A stretch of DNA of 64,000 nt from Helicostylum pulchrum. Its lineage: Eukaryota > Mucoromycota > Mucoromycetes > Mucorales > Mucoraceae. The translations under genes and the position numbers were made by a program. Position 1 is the first letter of the stretch. The number at the start of each line of letters is the position of its first letter. Positions 13,350-24,095 of the stretch are shown here, in pieces. A model generated the notes under the pieces. It was not told where the DNA came from, did not search any database, and worked only from the letters and a program-made list of their open reading frames with translations. Location of the stretch: positions 1-64,000 of the forward strand of contig JAIXMO010000086.1 in NCBI GenBank assembly GCA_025677825.1. The letters run 5' to 3'.

Positions 13350-16007
13350 ATGACCTAGCGATATCCCCAACGGAATGTTATTGTTGTTTTTGACGAGTGA
13401 AAAGTACAGGACGAGACCCTGTTCTTCTTAAGTTCAGTAAAAAAAATTTGAAGTTCAAAACCGCAGCCAGATCTCGATTCCAAAGTCTTGTTGTAGTCGC
13501 ATCTAGACAAGAATAATTTGTACAACTAACAGTTAAGTAATAATTGACGTTAGAAATCTCATTATGCGTGGTATTATCATTATTATTACCGTAGTAACCC
13601 ATGACACAAGACGGTGGGCATTCTTTTTCTTCTATGTGGCCTAGGGTTTGTTACTCGCTTAAAAGCCTCCAATCTACTCTCGCATAATGGACAGAAGGAC
13701 GACGTTCTAAACTCATCGATTAAAAAAAACTTTGAGCCCGTTTTTCTTCAGCGATTTAATGAGCCCTTTATTTCTGGTAGGGTCTTGGAATCTAACATTA
13801 GCAGCTGACCAGTTCCCCAAAACAAGAACACATTCAGAACCAAACTTATTTCGAAGTTTTTTACACAAATTGAGATCATTCTGATCATAATACAGCTTCG
13901 AAGAAAACTTCATCTTTCTAAATGGCAAAAGTTGAAGTTTTTCTAGCAGTCTACTGGCTTGTTGTTTTAAACCGTCTTGATTACTTCGAGACATTCTTGC
14001 TCCTATTTCAAGTATTTGTGTTTTTTCAGGATCGGTAAAACGTCTCGAAATGTGTGCTTGTTTCATCATTACGTCCAAATAAACACTGAAGAGATCGTTA
14101 CTAGTGGATTTCGCTGGTGCAGTTTCCGGTTGAGGGAAATATCCTCTCATTCTTACAATAAATACGTTTCCAAAGTATAGATCGGCGTTATTTTTTATAT
14201 GGAAGTCGAAGCATTTATTCGGGTAATACCTTTGGTTTACGTACTGAGTTTCGTTCCCGTAGTATGGATATAATGTTTTTGAAACCAGAGCTCTAACCTT
14301 GACATACTTTGTGTATTCTTCTATATCAACAGAGGAAGATTTAGTATTTGAAAGCTATGTTTCGGATGACTGAACTATAGATGGTTTTGTTTTCTTCATT
14401 AAAATCCTAAAGTGTCTTGCAAGCTTACTTCTTTCCATCTTCGTATAAATCGAAGTTTGTTTTTCTCTTGACGTACTGGTTTCCTTCATGCAGTACAGTA
14501 AATCCCTTCTCCAGGAATCCATTAAAACACATTTGCCGTTTATTTAGTTCAATTCTTCCCTTGTCAAATGTTCTATATACTTTGTATTTTCAATTTCCTC
14601 GTCTGTAGTCTTTACGTTTGCCGACTTTCTACTGATATTGGCGTTTGATGACCTTCTGTCGGTATCTGTATTTTGTTTTAAAACAGAAACACCCACGCCG
14701 TCTGTTTCGAGGGTTTCTTGGAACCGCAGCGACCTTTCAGGTCCTTGGCTTTTAAAAGCTTTATCCTTCAATTTGACGGCAGCACCCCAAGTTTGAAACT
14801 TGTTCTTAGCATTAGGTGCAGTCTTGTATTTTAATATATGGAAATGAACTATTTTGGAATCCAATGTCATATAACAGGGAATAAAGGTAGTGCGTAAAGG
14901 AGAGCATACGAATTGAGTAATCCCTTCTAAAGCAAATAATCCCGCTATCCTCATGAAAGCTTTGAAGTGGTTTGCAGGTCTTGCATTTACATCGTAAAAT
15001 ATGGATTTTTTTTGGAAAGTATAATCATCGGGATACGATTTTAACACGGTTTCAATTTTTTCTCTTGTGTAAGGATCGTTTATATCAGTATCATCCGGCA
15101 TCTCTTTTTTTTCTACTGCTTGTTTTATCCTTTTCAAGGGGCTGTAAACCCTTTCAAATAAGTTTTTACTGATCCCTTCCTTATCTACATTATTATTTGC
15201 TAATTCTTCTCTAATACCGGCAACTAACTCTTTCTTTTTAAAGATCTTGTTTAAAAGTACAACCAAATTCTTACCGAAATGGGCCTTGATATTATTCAAA
15301 TAGGCTGTTTGGATTTTTGTACATTCATACAGTGCAATCTGTTGTGCATTCTTGAATACAATGGGTTGATAATCGGCAATTCGACAATATGATTCTTTAT
15401 GCTTGTTGATTAAAATCCTGTAATTCACCGTCTGTTCAAGAAGTTTCGCAGGTCTACTAGATTTTTGCGTAAGACTAAGAAAAGCTTCCACAAAAAACAA
15501 TTTGTTGATGTAATCTTGTAAATTAAAGATAAAATCTTCTTTCAATTCTTGAAGAAACATATACTTCAAAAAAGCAAAAGTATGAGTTACTAGCATATTG
15601 ACGGTATTCACGAGTTCGTGTAAAGAACGTGTATGATTGGGCTTCCATATAGCTTTTACAGTAGTTTTTATTGTCATCACACGCTTCACAATAGGATCAT
15701 CAGTGGTGGAAGAACCTGGGTTTGAATCAACTATATCAGACTTTACAGGTTTTGCTTCAGACTTGGAAGAGGACGCAGTAGAAGTATACGTAGAGCGCGG
15801 AGTTGTAGTTTGCTTACTGGACTCTCCCACCTTAGACTTTGTTATAAGAGGTTCGAACGGCTCATCAAAGCCCCAGTCTTCTACGGTAGAAGTTTCATTT
15901 TCTAAAGCAGATAAAAGTGGCGAATCTATAGCTTTTTCTTTGCCCTTACTTTTCTTTTTAGATCCACTCCCAGGATTGTCTTCCCTACTTTTTCCTTTTC
16001 TTTTCAT
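13350..16007 (-). pseudogene. Decayed Fanzor/TnpB-like RuvC nuclease, copy A
   Basis: A single minus-strand frame runs from ATG 16007 to 13713 with only two stops (TAA 14546-14544, TAG 14357-14355). It then continues after frameshifts near 13718 and 13600 to about 13350, in all near 880 codons. Order of parts: Ser/Lys-rich N-terminus; a helical region with QQIALYECTKIQTAYLNN; ARPANHFKAFMRIAGLFALE; ETDGVGVSVLKQN; RuvC-I region VLMDSWRRDLLYCMKE (Asp codon 14519-14517); VLVLGNWSAANVRFQDPTRN; IDEFRTSSFCPLC (Glu codon 13714-13712, zinc-ribbon CxxC); CHGLLR; and the RuvC-III motif LWNRDLAAVLNF. This is the architecture of Fanzor, the eukaryotic TnpB relative that cuts DNA guided by an omega RNA. 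The usual DPGRRD of RuvC-I reads DSWRRD here, one more sign of decay. An extra 5' exon upstream of 16007 is possible. Copy B at 60 kb is a diverged relative. Confidence 0.78.
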
Positions 16008-16945
16008 AGATACAGGCTGAAAATCATCGTCTGAAATTTCTTCATAAACGTCTGTAATAGCATCATTTTTATGGTCAGTTTTGTATCAGTTAATAACTGA
16101 TATATATGTTACCTTTGTTTTTATAAGCCTTATTTTTTTCGGGTACAGAAGTTTGTTGGCGCTTTCCTTTCCTTTTTATTGAAGTCGTTTTCTAACTTGT
16201 AATAAAAAAAAGGTAGGAAAAAAATACTTAGTCAAAGAAGAGAAAAATAGTTAAAATAGTTAAAAAAGGAAGGAAAAGATAGTTAGAGAAAGGAAAAGAT
16301 TTATTGACATTTTTGCATGATATATGAGTTTGATTAATTATCGCCGCGCGTATCTTTCTCCCACTGTTATTACTTATTTTATTTTTGCTACTTGAGAGCA
16401 ACAGGTTTGCACCAGGTTTTTTTTATCATAAGGGGTTTTCGTGATTAAAAAAATTGCTTTATTTTTGTTAAAAGGAAGGACTCTAAAAATATATTAACTA
16501 GTGGTTCCAGAGCTACATATGATACTACGCGTTACATCTAACCATATCTCACTTATAGACATACTATTACGGCTCGCTATAAATTAAACGTACCCGTTGG
16601 TAGTTTTATCTCGTTAAATTGCGCTGGACCGTCAGCCAAACGACCTGGCTCATTCCTGTAATGATTTTTATGATTTTTATGATTTTTATTATTTTTTTTA
16701 TTTTTATTATTTTTTATTTTTCAATAAATATTTTCTATTTTTCTATTTTTCAACAAATATTTATTTTTGGCTTTTATTTTTGGTCCCGATAAATTCCAGT
16801 CCCCGCGAAAACTAATCCAAATTAAGGCACTATTATTTCAAACATTTTGTGCTCAGGTGTGTATATAAACCCATTCTACATATTTGTTCCCCCCTTTTTT
16901 TTGTCCTTTACTATAAACTTAAAAAAATATATTTAACTGTACATA
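16008..16945. other. Intergenic region
   Basis: The first 150 bases, read on the minus strand, contain Lys/Arg-rich coding-like text with a possible intron (GTAACA...ACAG) that could be a 5' exon of the Fanzor-like relic. There is no clear ATG. A T-rich stretch with ATTTTTATT-type repeats occupies 16660-16790. GTATATAAACCC at 16860-16871 is a good TATA box for the small gene that follows. Confidence 0.45.
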
Positions 16946-17314
16946 ATGTCATATACCTCTAAATTTACAGAAAGATTTGATATTGATCCTTCGGACCCAA
17001 TCCTTCAAGAGATAAATGCACCGCCTTCACCAAAATCATGCCCCATATACTGTTTGCCAGAATTATATATGTCCAATTCTTCTCTACATAGTCAAGTTTC
17101 ATCAAAGTCAACAAATACAAAAGGCATCGCAATCCCTCAAAAGAAAAGAAATGTGATAACAGTAACACCACCTTGCTCACCTCCACGAAATTCAGAAAAG
17201 CACCATGATGCTTTAGCTTCAAAATTAAAAAAAATTGTCAACTCAATATCAAAAAAGAAAGATAGATCGTCATCTGTTCCATTTTCATTTTCAAAATCTA
17301 TCCCAACCAAGTAA
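16946..17314 (+). CDS. Small Ser/Lys-rich protein of unknown function
   Basis: This is an intact, intronless 122-residue frame starting at 16946. A clear TATA box (GTATATAAAC, about 16860) lies 80 bases upstream, and an AT-rich leader precedes the start. The protein has a mildly acidic N-terminus, a middle rich in Ser/Thr/Pro with several SP/TP sites (VTPPCSPP, PPSPKSCP), and a basic C-terminal stretch (KLKKIVNSISKKKD). I do not recognise a domain. The proline-directed phosphorylation sites and basic tail suggest a small regulatory or nuclear protein, but this is inference. Codon composition looks like that of the neighbouring real genes, so I favour a real gene over chance. Confidence 0.55.
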   Translation: MSYTSKFTERFDIDPSDPILQEINAPPSPKSCPIYCLPELYMSNSSLHSQVSSKSTNTKGIAIPQKKRNVITVTPPCSPPRNSEKHHDALASKLKKIVNSISKKKDRSSSVPFSFSKSIPTK

Positions 17315-18876
17315 TATATATACACCACTCAACTTTCACTCTGTACATTCTATAACAACACTCCTTATATATCTCTCTCTCTCATTTTTCCTTCTTTCCA
17401 TTCTTTTCACCAAAAAATAAATTAAATTGTGGTATGGTATTTATATGCACCGCACTTTGAAATAAATCTACTTGAACTTTTATCGGCACACTCCTTGAAA
17501 TCATATGGGGAAGCTAATCAGAAGGTAAACCGTTGGCGTGACAGAGCGTAAAGCACATTACTGGATTTTATACCAATGTTGGCTTTCTTCAAAAACCGAT
17601 AACCAATCGGAAGTGTCCTTTTTTTCAATAAATATATACTTGTAATAATTGTCCTTAAAGCAAGGAGCTTGTTTAGTTTTATTTACACTTTATATTAGAC
17701 TAAATATGTTAATAAATAGATCTATGAATCAATTACGTTATTAGAAACAGTTTCCAATTTTTTTTTTTATCGACTTTTTGGATACATGTAATGATGTATA
17801 ATGTGTCTATGATGATCTTAATAGGATCGCATCACTTTAATTATTATTATTTCCTGTTTTGATTGTATTGGCGAGGGGAGGGAGTTATGATAGAGTACGC
17901 GGGCTGAGAGTACAAAGTGATCCATTTACCGGTTTCGTCCTTTTTGTTCCTGATTCCAAGTGCATAAACTTAACTTCATTTAACTCAAATACTTAAAATT
18001 GTCTTAATGAGTTACTATAGAATATGCCCAAAGTAGAGTGGTCAGTTCAAGATATCTTTAAAATAAAGTATTATGTATTATATATCCCATTCACGGGGTC
18101 AAGTTATTTATGAATAACAGTACAAAATCTCATAGGTGCGTATATGGTGGATTCCGCCAAGAATAAACTTTGTCGTTTGTAATGGCGCAATTGCACTCTA
18201 AAAAATCGTCAAGGATAAACACATTTCCAGAAAAGAAAAAGGGTTAGTTCGACTTAGCATTTTGATATTACACTTGGCGACAAATATCCTTTCTTTAAAA
18301 TATACTAAAAACTTCGATCATATTTTTTTTTTTTTAGAAATAGTAGATTAAAAAGTCTTGCAATACAATGAAATATAATACAAGTGTAATATAATAAGAG
18401 TACAAGCTGATAATTCCGGGGAAAAGCATATAAATTGTGCAAAATAAAAAGTTAAAAAAGTTACACGTTATCACCGTTTATAGACAAGTAAAGTAAAAGT
18501 ACATCTTGAGTATATATTGGAAGGTGAGACTGTTGGCCTAAAAAAAAAAAAAGCATAATCTAAAACTTTTTAAAGGAAATTTGTTCCAAGACTATTCTAG
18601 CCCTTCTAGTATGAATGATCAAACCTTTTTTTTTTTTTTAAAAAAAAAAAGGTGGTGTTACATACTTACTAGCCCCAAAAACTGTTGTTAAAAGGAAGTT
18701 ACTAACAAATCATTTGATATTGTCAAGAGAAAAAGAGAAAAGTAATTGTGGTTGAATAATTCAACGGGGGGTGGGCTTAATTTTATTATTAATTAAAATA
18801 AATAAGAGTTAAGACAATAAATAGGGCCTTTGGCGAATAAATAGGGTTGAATAAATATATTGAAAATTGTTACAAT
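17315..18876. other. Intergenic stretch of 1.5 kb
   Basis: No coding frame, RNA gene or clear repeat is supported. The sequence is AT-rich, with a poly-T/poly-A palindrome near 18628-18650. The part next to 18876 is the 3' flank of the heme oxygenase gene. Confidence 0.5.
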
Positions 18877-20323
18877 TTACAATCTTTCAGCGAAACGTTG
18901 ATAGACGGAGACACCAAGGGCGAGAGCCAAAGCACCAGTGGCGAAACCAACCAACAAATCGGTGGAGGGAGCATACTTGAATGAAACACTCTTGGTTTGA
19001 GCACCAGAGACAGCACGTTCCTTCAAGGTAGCGTTCAACTTGTTACCTTCAGAGAGTTCTTGGATTTCGTTGAACAAAGCAATGTTTAACTCGAAAGAGT
19101 AAATGGCCTCAGCAACAATTAAATCTATAATAGAACAATAAAGTAAGTACAAGCTTTACGCGTGCAAAAAAAAAAAGAAGGTATTACCCTTGGTGTATTG
19201 TGTTACAAGGGCACTATCTAAACGTTGACGGTAAAGGTTCTTGAACTCATTGTTGTTGGCAATGTGGTCAAAGTTATAGAACTGAAGACCTTCATAGGAA
19301 TCCCAGGCAGCATCAGTAACGTCGATCTTGAGAACGTGTTTCTTCAAACGCTTAGACAAAATTTGACCACCTAATAATAATAAACATTTGGTCTTAATAA
19401 TAGAACTTTCAAAACTATATTTATAAATACATACCACTGAGATCACCGAGATAACGAGAGTAACTGTGGGCAATCAAAAGAGCAGGGTTCTTTTCGGCAG
19501 CATCCTTCAAGGCCTTGATATAGGCGCTAACGGCAGGGGTGATGTTCTTTTCGCTAATGATTTCGGCGACACGATCCTTACCGTAGTAGAATTCGATATC
19601 TATAAGTAACATAAGTATAAGGTCCGAGATTTGTCATTATGTTATATTTTACCTTCACGCAAAGTCTTTTCACGGGTAAGTTCGAAAGGGAAATGAATCA
19701 TTTGAACAGAGGGATGATCCTTGTGTTGAACTAACAATTCTTCCATGGTCCTAAGGTGAACACATATATATTAGTATTTTATTTTAAAGTATAAAGTTAG
19801 TAATACAACTTACTTGTAAACGAAATACAAAGAGTTAATGTATCTACCGTATTCATCCTTGTTGATAGTACCACTAAGGAAACGCCTAATCGTGATAAAA
19901 AATTTAGTATTTGTTATTAAATGTATATATTTTTTTTTTAAAAAAAAACTTACTTGGTGAAGACACTGTTTTCAGCGGCAGTGTGAACAACCTTAGTACC
20001 TTCCTTCATGGCAGAAGCGAGTTGAGGGTCGGAAAGGTATTCTTGGTTCTTCTTTTGTTGAGTCTCAGGTAAGAGGCTGTTCAAAGAGTTGATCTTAACT
20101 ATTAATAATAATAATAATAAATAGTTTAGCTTATTTGTTTTAGTCTATGTTTAATAAAAAATTACGAACCAGAAGTTTGGTTCATCATATCCTTGTTATC
20201 TTCATTTCCCTTGGAGAAAGGACAGGCAGTCTTTTCTTCAACGACAACAACTTCCTTTTGCTCCTTTTCGGAGACGGTGAAGGGGCAAGCATCGGGCTTA
20301 GTGGGGGATTGGGTAGCGCTCAT
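18877..20323 (-). CDS. HMX1: Heme oxygenase, tail-anchored
   Basis: Seven exons (20323-20170, 20098-19954, 19885-19814, 19750-19653, 19599-19435, 19370-19188, 19124-18877) join in frame to 354 residues. The enzyme opens heme to biliverdin, iron and CO. Diagnostic features are the proximal heme ligand in VVHTAAENSVFTKRFLSG (His90) and the signature HSYSRYLGDLSGGQIL around residues 200-214 with its flexible Gly pair. A hydrophobic helix near residues 328-346 (LLVGFATGALALALGVSV) with a short basic end looks like an ER tail anchor. The N-terminus holds two ACPF motifs (Cys13, Cys34) that resemble Cys-Pro heme-regulatory motifs. The first intron has a weaker GTTCGT donor, but it is the only one that keeps the frame. 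A TATATAAT-like box lies near 20498. Identification is firm; the regulatory role of the CP motifs is inference. Confidence 0.93.
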
Positions 20324-21646
20324 GATATATAAATAAAATAAGTAAATGAAAAAAGGATAAAAAAGTTTTTTTTTGCGATGGAGTTTTATCAGATCTTTTT
20401 TATGTAAATTCAACTTGTGACAGCGAATCTGATAAGTCTAAACATCATGAGGCACCCCTGTGGTATAAACCTTATGGTATTTACGCGTATCTCCGCCTAT
20501 ATAATATCATGTTCTCCATTTCTCCCCGCTTTCGTCCGATAAAGTACAGGTAACCAGGTCCAATGCGTTTGTTTTCTATAGATCAAATTAAGAACAAACA
20601 CTCCATAAAGTTCTCTATTGTTTATTATCTAACCGAGAAACAAAAACAAAAAAGAAATGTTTATTTGTAAAATGCAATTTGTTTTGATCGTGTTTTTCTT
20701 ATTGCTGAGGTTTAAGTTAAGAAATGAAAGTTCCAGTTTTTTATTCTCATTGTTCTTTTCTCATATTTTAGAAGTAGATGGGTAGTACAACCAAAAAAAA
20801 GAAGAGAAAGACTGGGATTGTAATGTGTATGTGATTCCTACGAGTTTTTGCGGAATATTTTTACAACGTGATACATAATACCCAGCTCCCCAAGAAATAT
20901 AAAATGATCCAAACATTGGTTATGCAGGGCTCTAATTTTATCTCCTTACCATTATTTTTTTTATCAGATCCTTTTTTTTAAATTACAGATTCAACCACTA
21001 AAAAGCATTGGAAATTGCTCAATTATTTTATTTTGTACGGCGCTTCTATTTCTTTTTTAGTTGTCATTTCTGGCAACATTTTGTTACACACACTCCCGTT
21101 CTATTGTCATTGTTCTGCGAATATTGTCATACCACGAGATATTTTCATTCTCATATACCACTTTTTTGGATCTTATCAGGGTTGTTTTTACTGTTTCTTT
21201 TAGCCAAAATAAGAAAAAGTCACTCGGTTCTGTAATACCGTTTCCTTTTTTTTCAGGTAAATACTTTAAAAAGATACAACTATATATATATGTTAAAATA
21301 ATTAAAACTCTAGATCAGCAATTGAGTCTTTTTTTTAAAAAAATTCTTGCTTTAATCTGAACCTTAAATTATTCGTTAAATCGTACAGCCCAATTCTACT
21401 ATCAAGAGTCCGCTTAAAAGTGACATTATCCAATCGTTGAGTGAGTTGTGAACCAAAAAATGACTTTATAAAAAAAAAAATTACGTGTACCCACGTATGT
21501 GGTTTTCATTTTTGCACTATACCATAGTTTTAACTCGGCTAAATTTTTTTTATTGGTTTCTACTCTATTTGGAAAGAGCGATAGTTGTGTTATTTACATA
21601 TAATGGAGTAAAAAAAAAGATCAGTTTTAAATGCTGTATGGAGTGT
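20324..21646. other. Intergenic region
   Basis: This is the 5' flank of heme oxygenase on one side and the 3' flank of the zinc-finger gene on the other. I see no supported gene or repeat, only AT-rich sequence with homopolymer runs. Confidence 0.5.
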
Positions 21647-24005
21647 TTATCCAGATCTGTGGTATTTGAAACAATGTAACCGATAATGTACCATAGTGCT
21701 GTAACTAAGATCACATATCTCACAATATGCGTTTTTCGAAAGATTAAATGTATTTTCATTAGGGTTAGCTTCGTCCTTGACCTTTACAATGGTAATATTT
21801 TCCTCTTCTTTTGATATTGTATTTCTGACCTGATGAGTGTTATCATCTGTGTCTGATTTCTTATCCGATACAGGCGGAAGCTCATCAATCAGATGTATAC
21901 TTCTTAGATGATTCCTATACGTATATTTTGAAATAAAGCTGGAGTCGCATAAACTGCAGAATGATTTATCAGCATCATAAATAAAAGTCGAGTCGTGGTA
22001 ATCTTCTTTGTGACAACCAAGTTCATATTTGTTAGAAAAACGGTTCCCACATGCGGAACATTCATGCACTAGGTTTCTGGATACACTACTTTCTCCCCCT
22101 TCAGAATAGGCAGCAGTTTGTACTTGTGATCTTAAGGGTAATGATAACGATGGCGGTAATTCATTGCGATTTTCTAGCTTCACAGCGGGTTGTATTCCAT
22201 GAACATGGATCAAATGGTTGACAGCATCCCTTGTAGTATAATATTCTTTTTTACAAAGATAGCAGGTAAAATCATTGATGCTACTATGGGGGGCTAACCG
22301 GAAATTATGAATCAATCGAACGTGAGCATTTAAAGAATCCCGATCAGGGAGTGCTTTTGTACACAGTAGACAGCGCCATATAGAATCGCCAGAGAAGTCA
22401 GTATAATCTTTAAAGTCATCCTGATGGATCCTAAAGCTATGCACTTTTTTAAGATGTACAATAAAAGACAATTTCGTCGCATACCGCCAGTCACATCTGG
22501 CACAATAAAACTGCGGATCCTTTACGCAGGGTAAGACTAAAGAGTTAAATGGTTTACGATGTTTCTTTCTTTGCTTGTTTTTTTTAAGCTGCCCGGCTCT
22601 TTCCTCGTATTTTCTCTTCGGTATTTCACTATTCGAGAAAGAAATGTTGTGTACATTAGCAATATGGCATGCAAATGTTATAGGAGTACGAAAATATCGT
22701 TCACAGGCAGCACAGAATAAGTCTTGGTTTTTGATATCCGGTACTACATCAGGATGGAGGATCCGCCTCATTCTCCAGTTAGGGTCTCGAATACCATGAA
22801 TTCTAATGAGATGAACATGGTATGTACTGTCGCTTTGATATTTTCTGTCGCAAACGCGACAAAAATGGTTGGGGTCATTTGTATCAGGAAGGAGTTTTGT
22901 TTCTACCTCTGATGGATCAAGTGTAGATACAATAGATGATGAGAGCTCATTATCCAGTGTAGGGTCTGTTAAACTACCAAGTACAGGTCTTGTAGACGTA
23001 GACGACCCGTTATATGGTATTATCACTGTAGAAGAACCGAGTGTAGAATCGGCAGGCGTTAGAGTTTCATTGTTTGAAGTTAAGTTTGTAGGTTGAGTAC
23101 GAGGGCTGAGACTACTACGAGTAGGTATTGTAGAATCCTCTGTATCACGAACTAAACTATATTGACGTCTGTCTTCTATACATTCTATTTCACTTATGGA
23201 TGCCGTTCGTTCATCATTCGACTTAGAGCGCGTACAAGCAATTTTACCCACAATTGTGTTTAAAGTTGTTGCGCAAGCGACGCAGCATAAATCCGTACAG
23301 TCTTTATCCGACAAAGGCGCCGTTTTGTGATAGCTTGATATATGCTTTTCTAATAGTTGTATATTACCATTATAAATGTTACATTGCTCACAATAACAAT
23401 CCCAAATATTCCCATCATCGTAATGTATTGTGTCTTCAAGCTGTTTCGGCAGTTGAAACCGATTTTTGGGTAAAAGAACTGGGTTGTCAAACGTACTAAA
23501 TGATTCTTGCGCGTTTCGCGACTTATGGACACTGGTTAAGTGCGACATAAAAGACTCGATTGTACACTCTACTAAGCATGCGCTGCAATGGAGTTTTTGA
23601 GCTTTGGATTTAACAGTATTTTTTTCTTTAGTATCTAGCAAGATATTAGTTTAGAATAAACTTGACAATCTTACCTTCATTGACGCGAAGATTGTCGTCA
23701 TTTAACTTCAGCGAAGTGCTTTGAATTGATGTGTTTTGAACTTCTTCCTCTAACACAATATTTTCCCTTCCTAAACGCCGCTTTTTTACTTCAACTTCTT
23801 TCTCGTCGGAACTACTATGTTTGGGGTTACATTCTATGACTGAAGGGTTGCTTCTGGAACGAGTCAAAATAGCGCATGGGATGGGTACGTTTCGTTTCCT
23901 ATATCTACGCTTTACTTTTGTAGAATGTATTGATTGTAACTCTTTGATTGGGGTATATTTTCTGGGTCTTCCCCTTCCTCTTTTTGGTACGGAATTAGGA
24001 GCCAT
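21647..24005 (-). CDS. Multi-C2H2 zinc-finger protein with AT-hook
   Basis: Two exons (24005-23675, 23634-21647; a 40-nt intron GTAAGA...CTAG) encode 772 residues. The N-terminus carries a textbook AT-hook, KRGRGRPRKYTP (residues 8-19), followed by a basic patch. About ten C2H2 units follow, spread over the protein and not in one tight array. Examples are HFCRVCDRKYQSDSTYHVHL, LFCAACERYFRTPITFACHI, FYCARCDWRYATKLSFIVHL and SFCSLCDSSFISKYTYRNHL. Linkers are long and variable, unlike the TGEKP linkers of animal KRAB fingers. A Ser/Thr-rich segment with repeats such as SSTVIIP and PTLDNELSSS separates the early fingers from the main group. It is probably a nuclear DNA-binding protein; the target is unknown. 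It sits 90 bases from a structurally similar gene with the same intron phase, suggesting tandem duplication. Confidence 0.82.
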
Positions 24006-24095
24006 AATGATTAAAAAAAAAAATAATTATGAACAGGCGTTTTCTGAACTTTTTTATAGTCACATTAAATTTTATTTTATTGTTGTTGTATTTAA

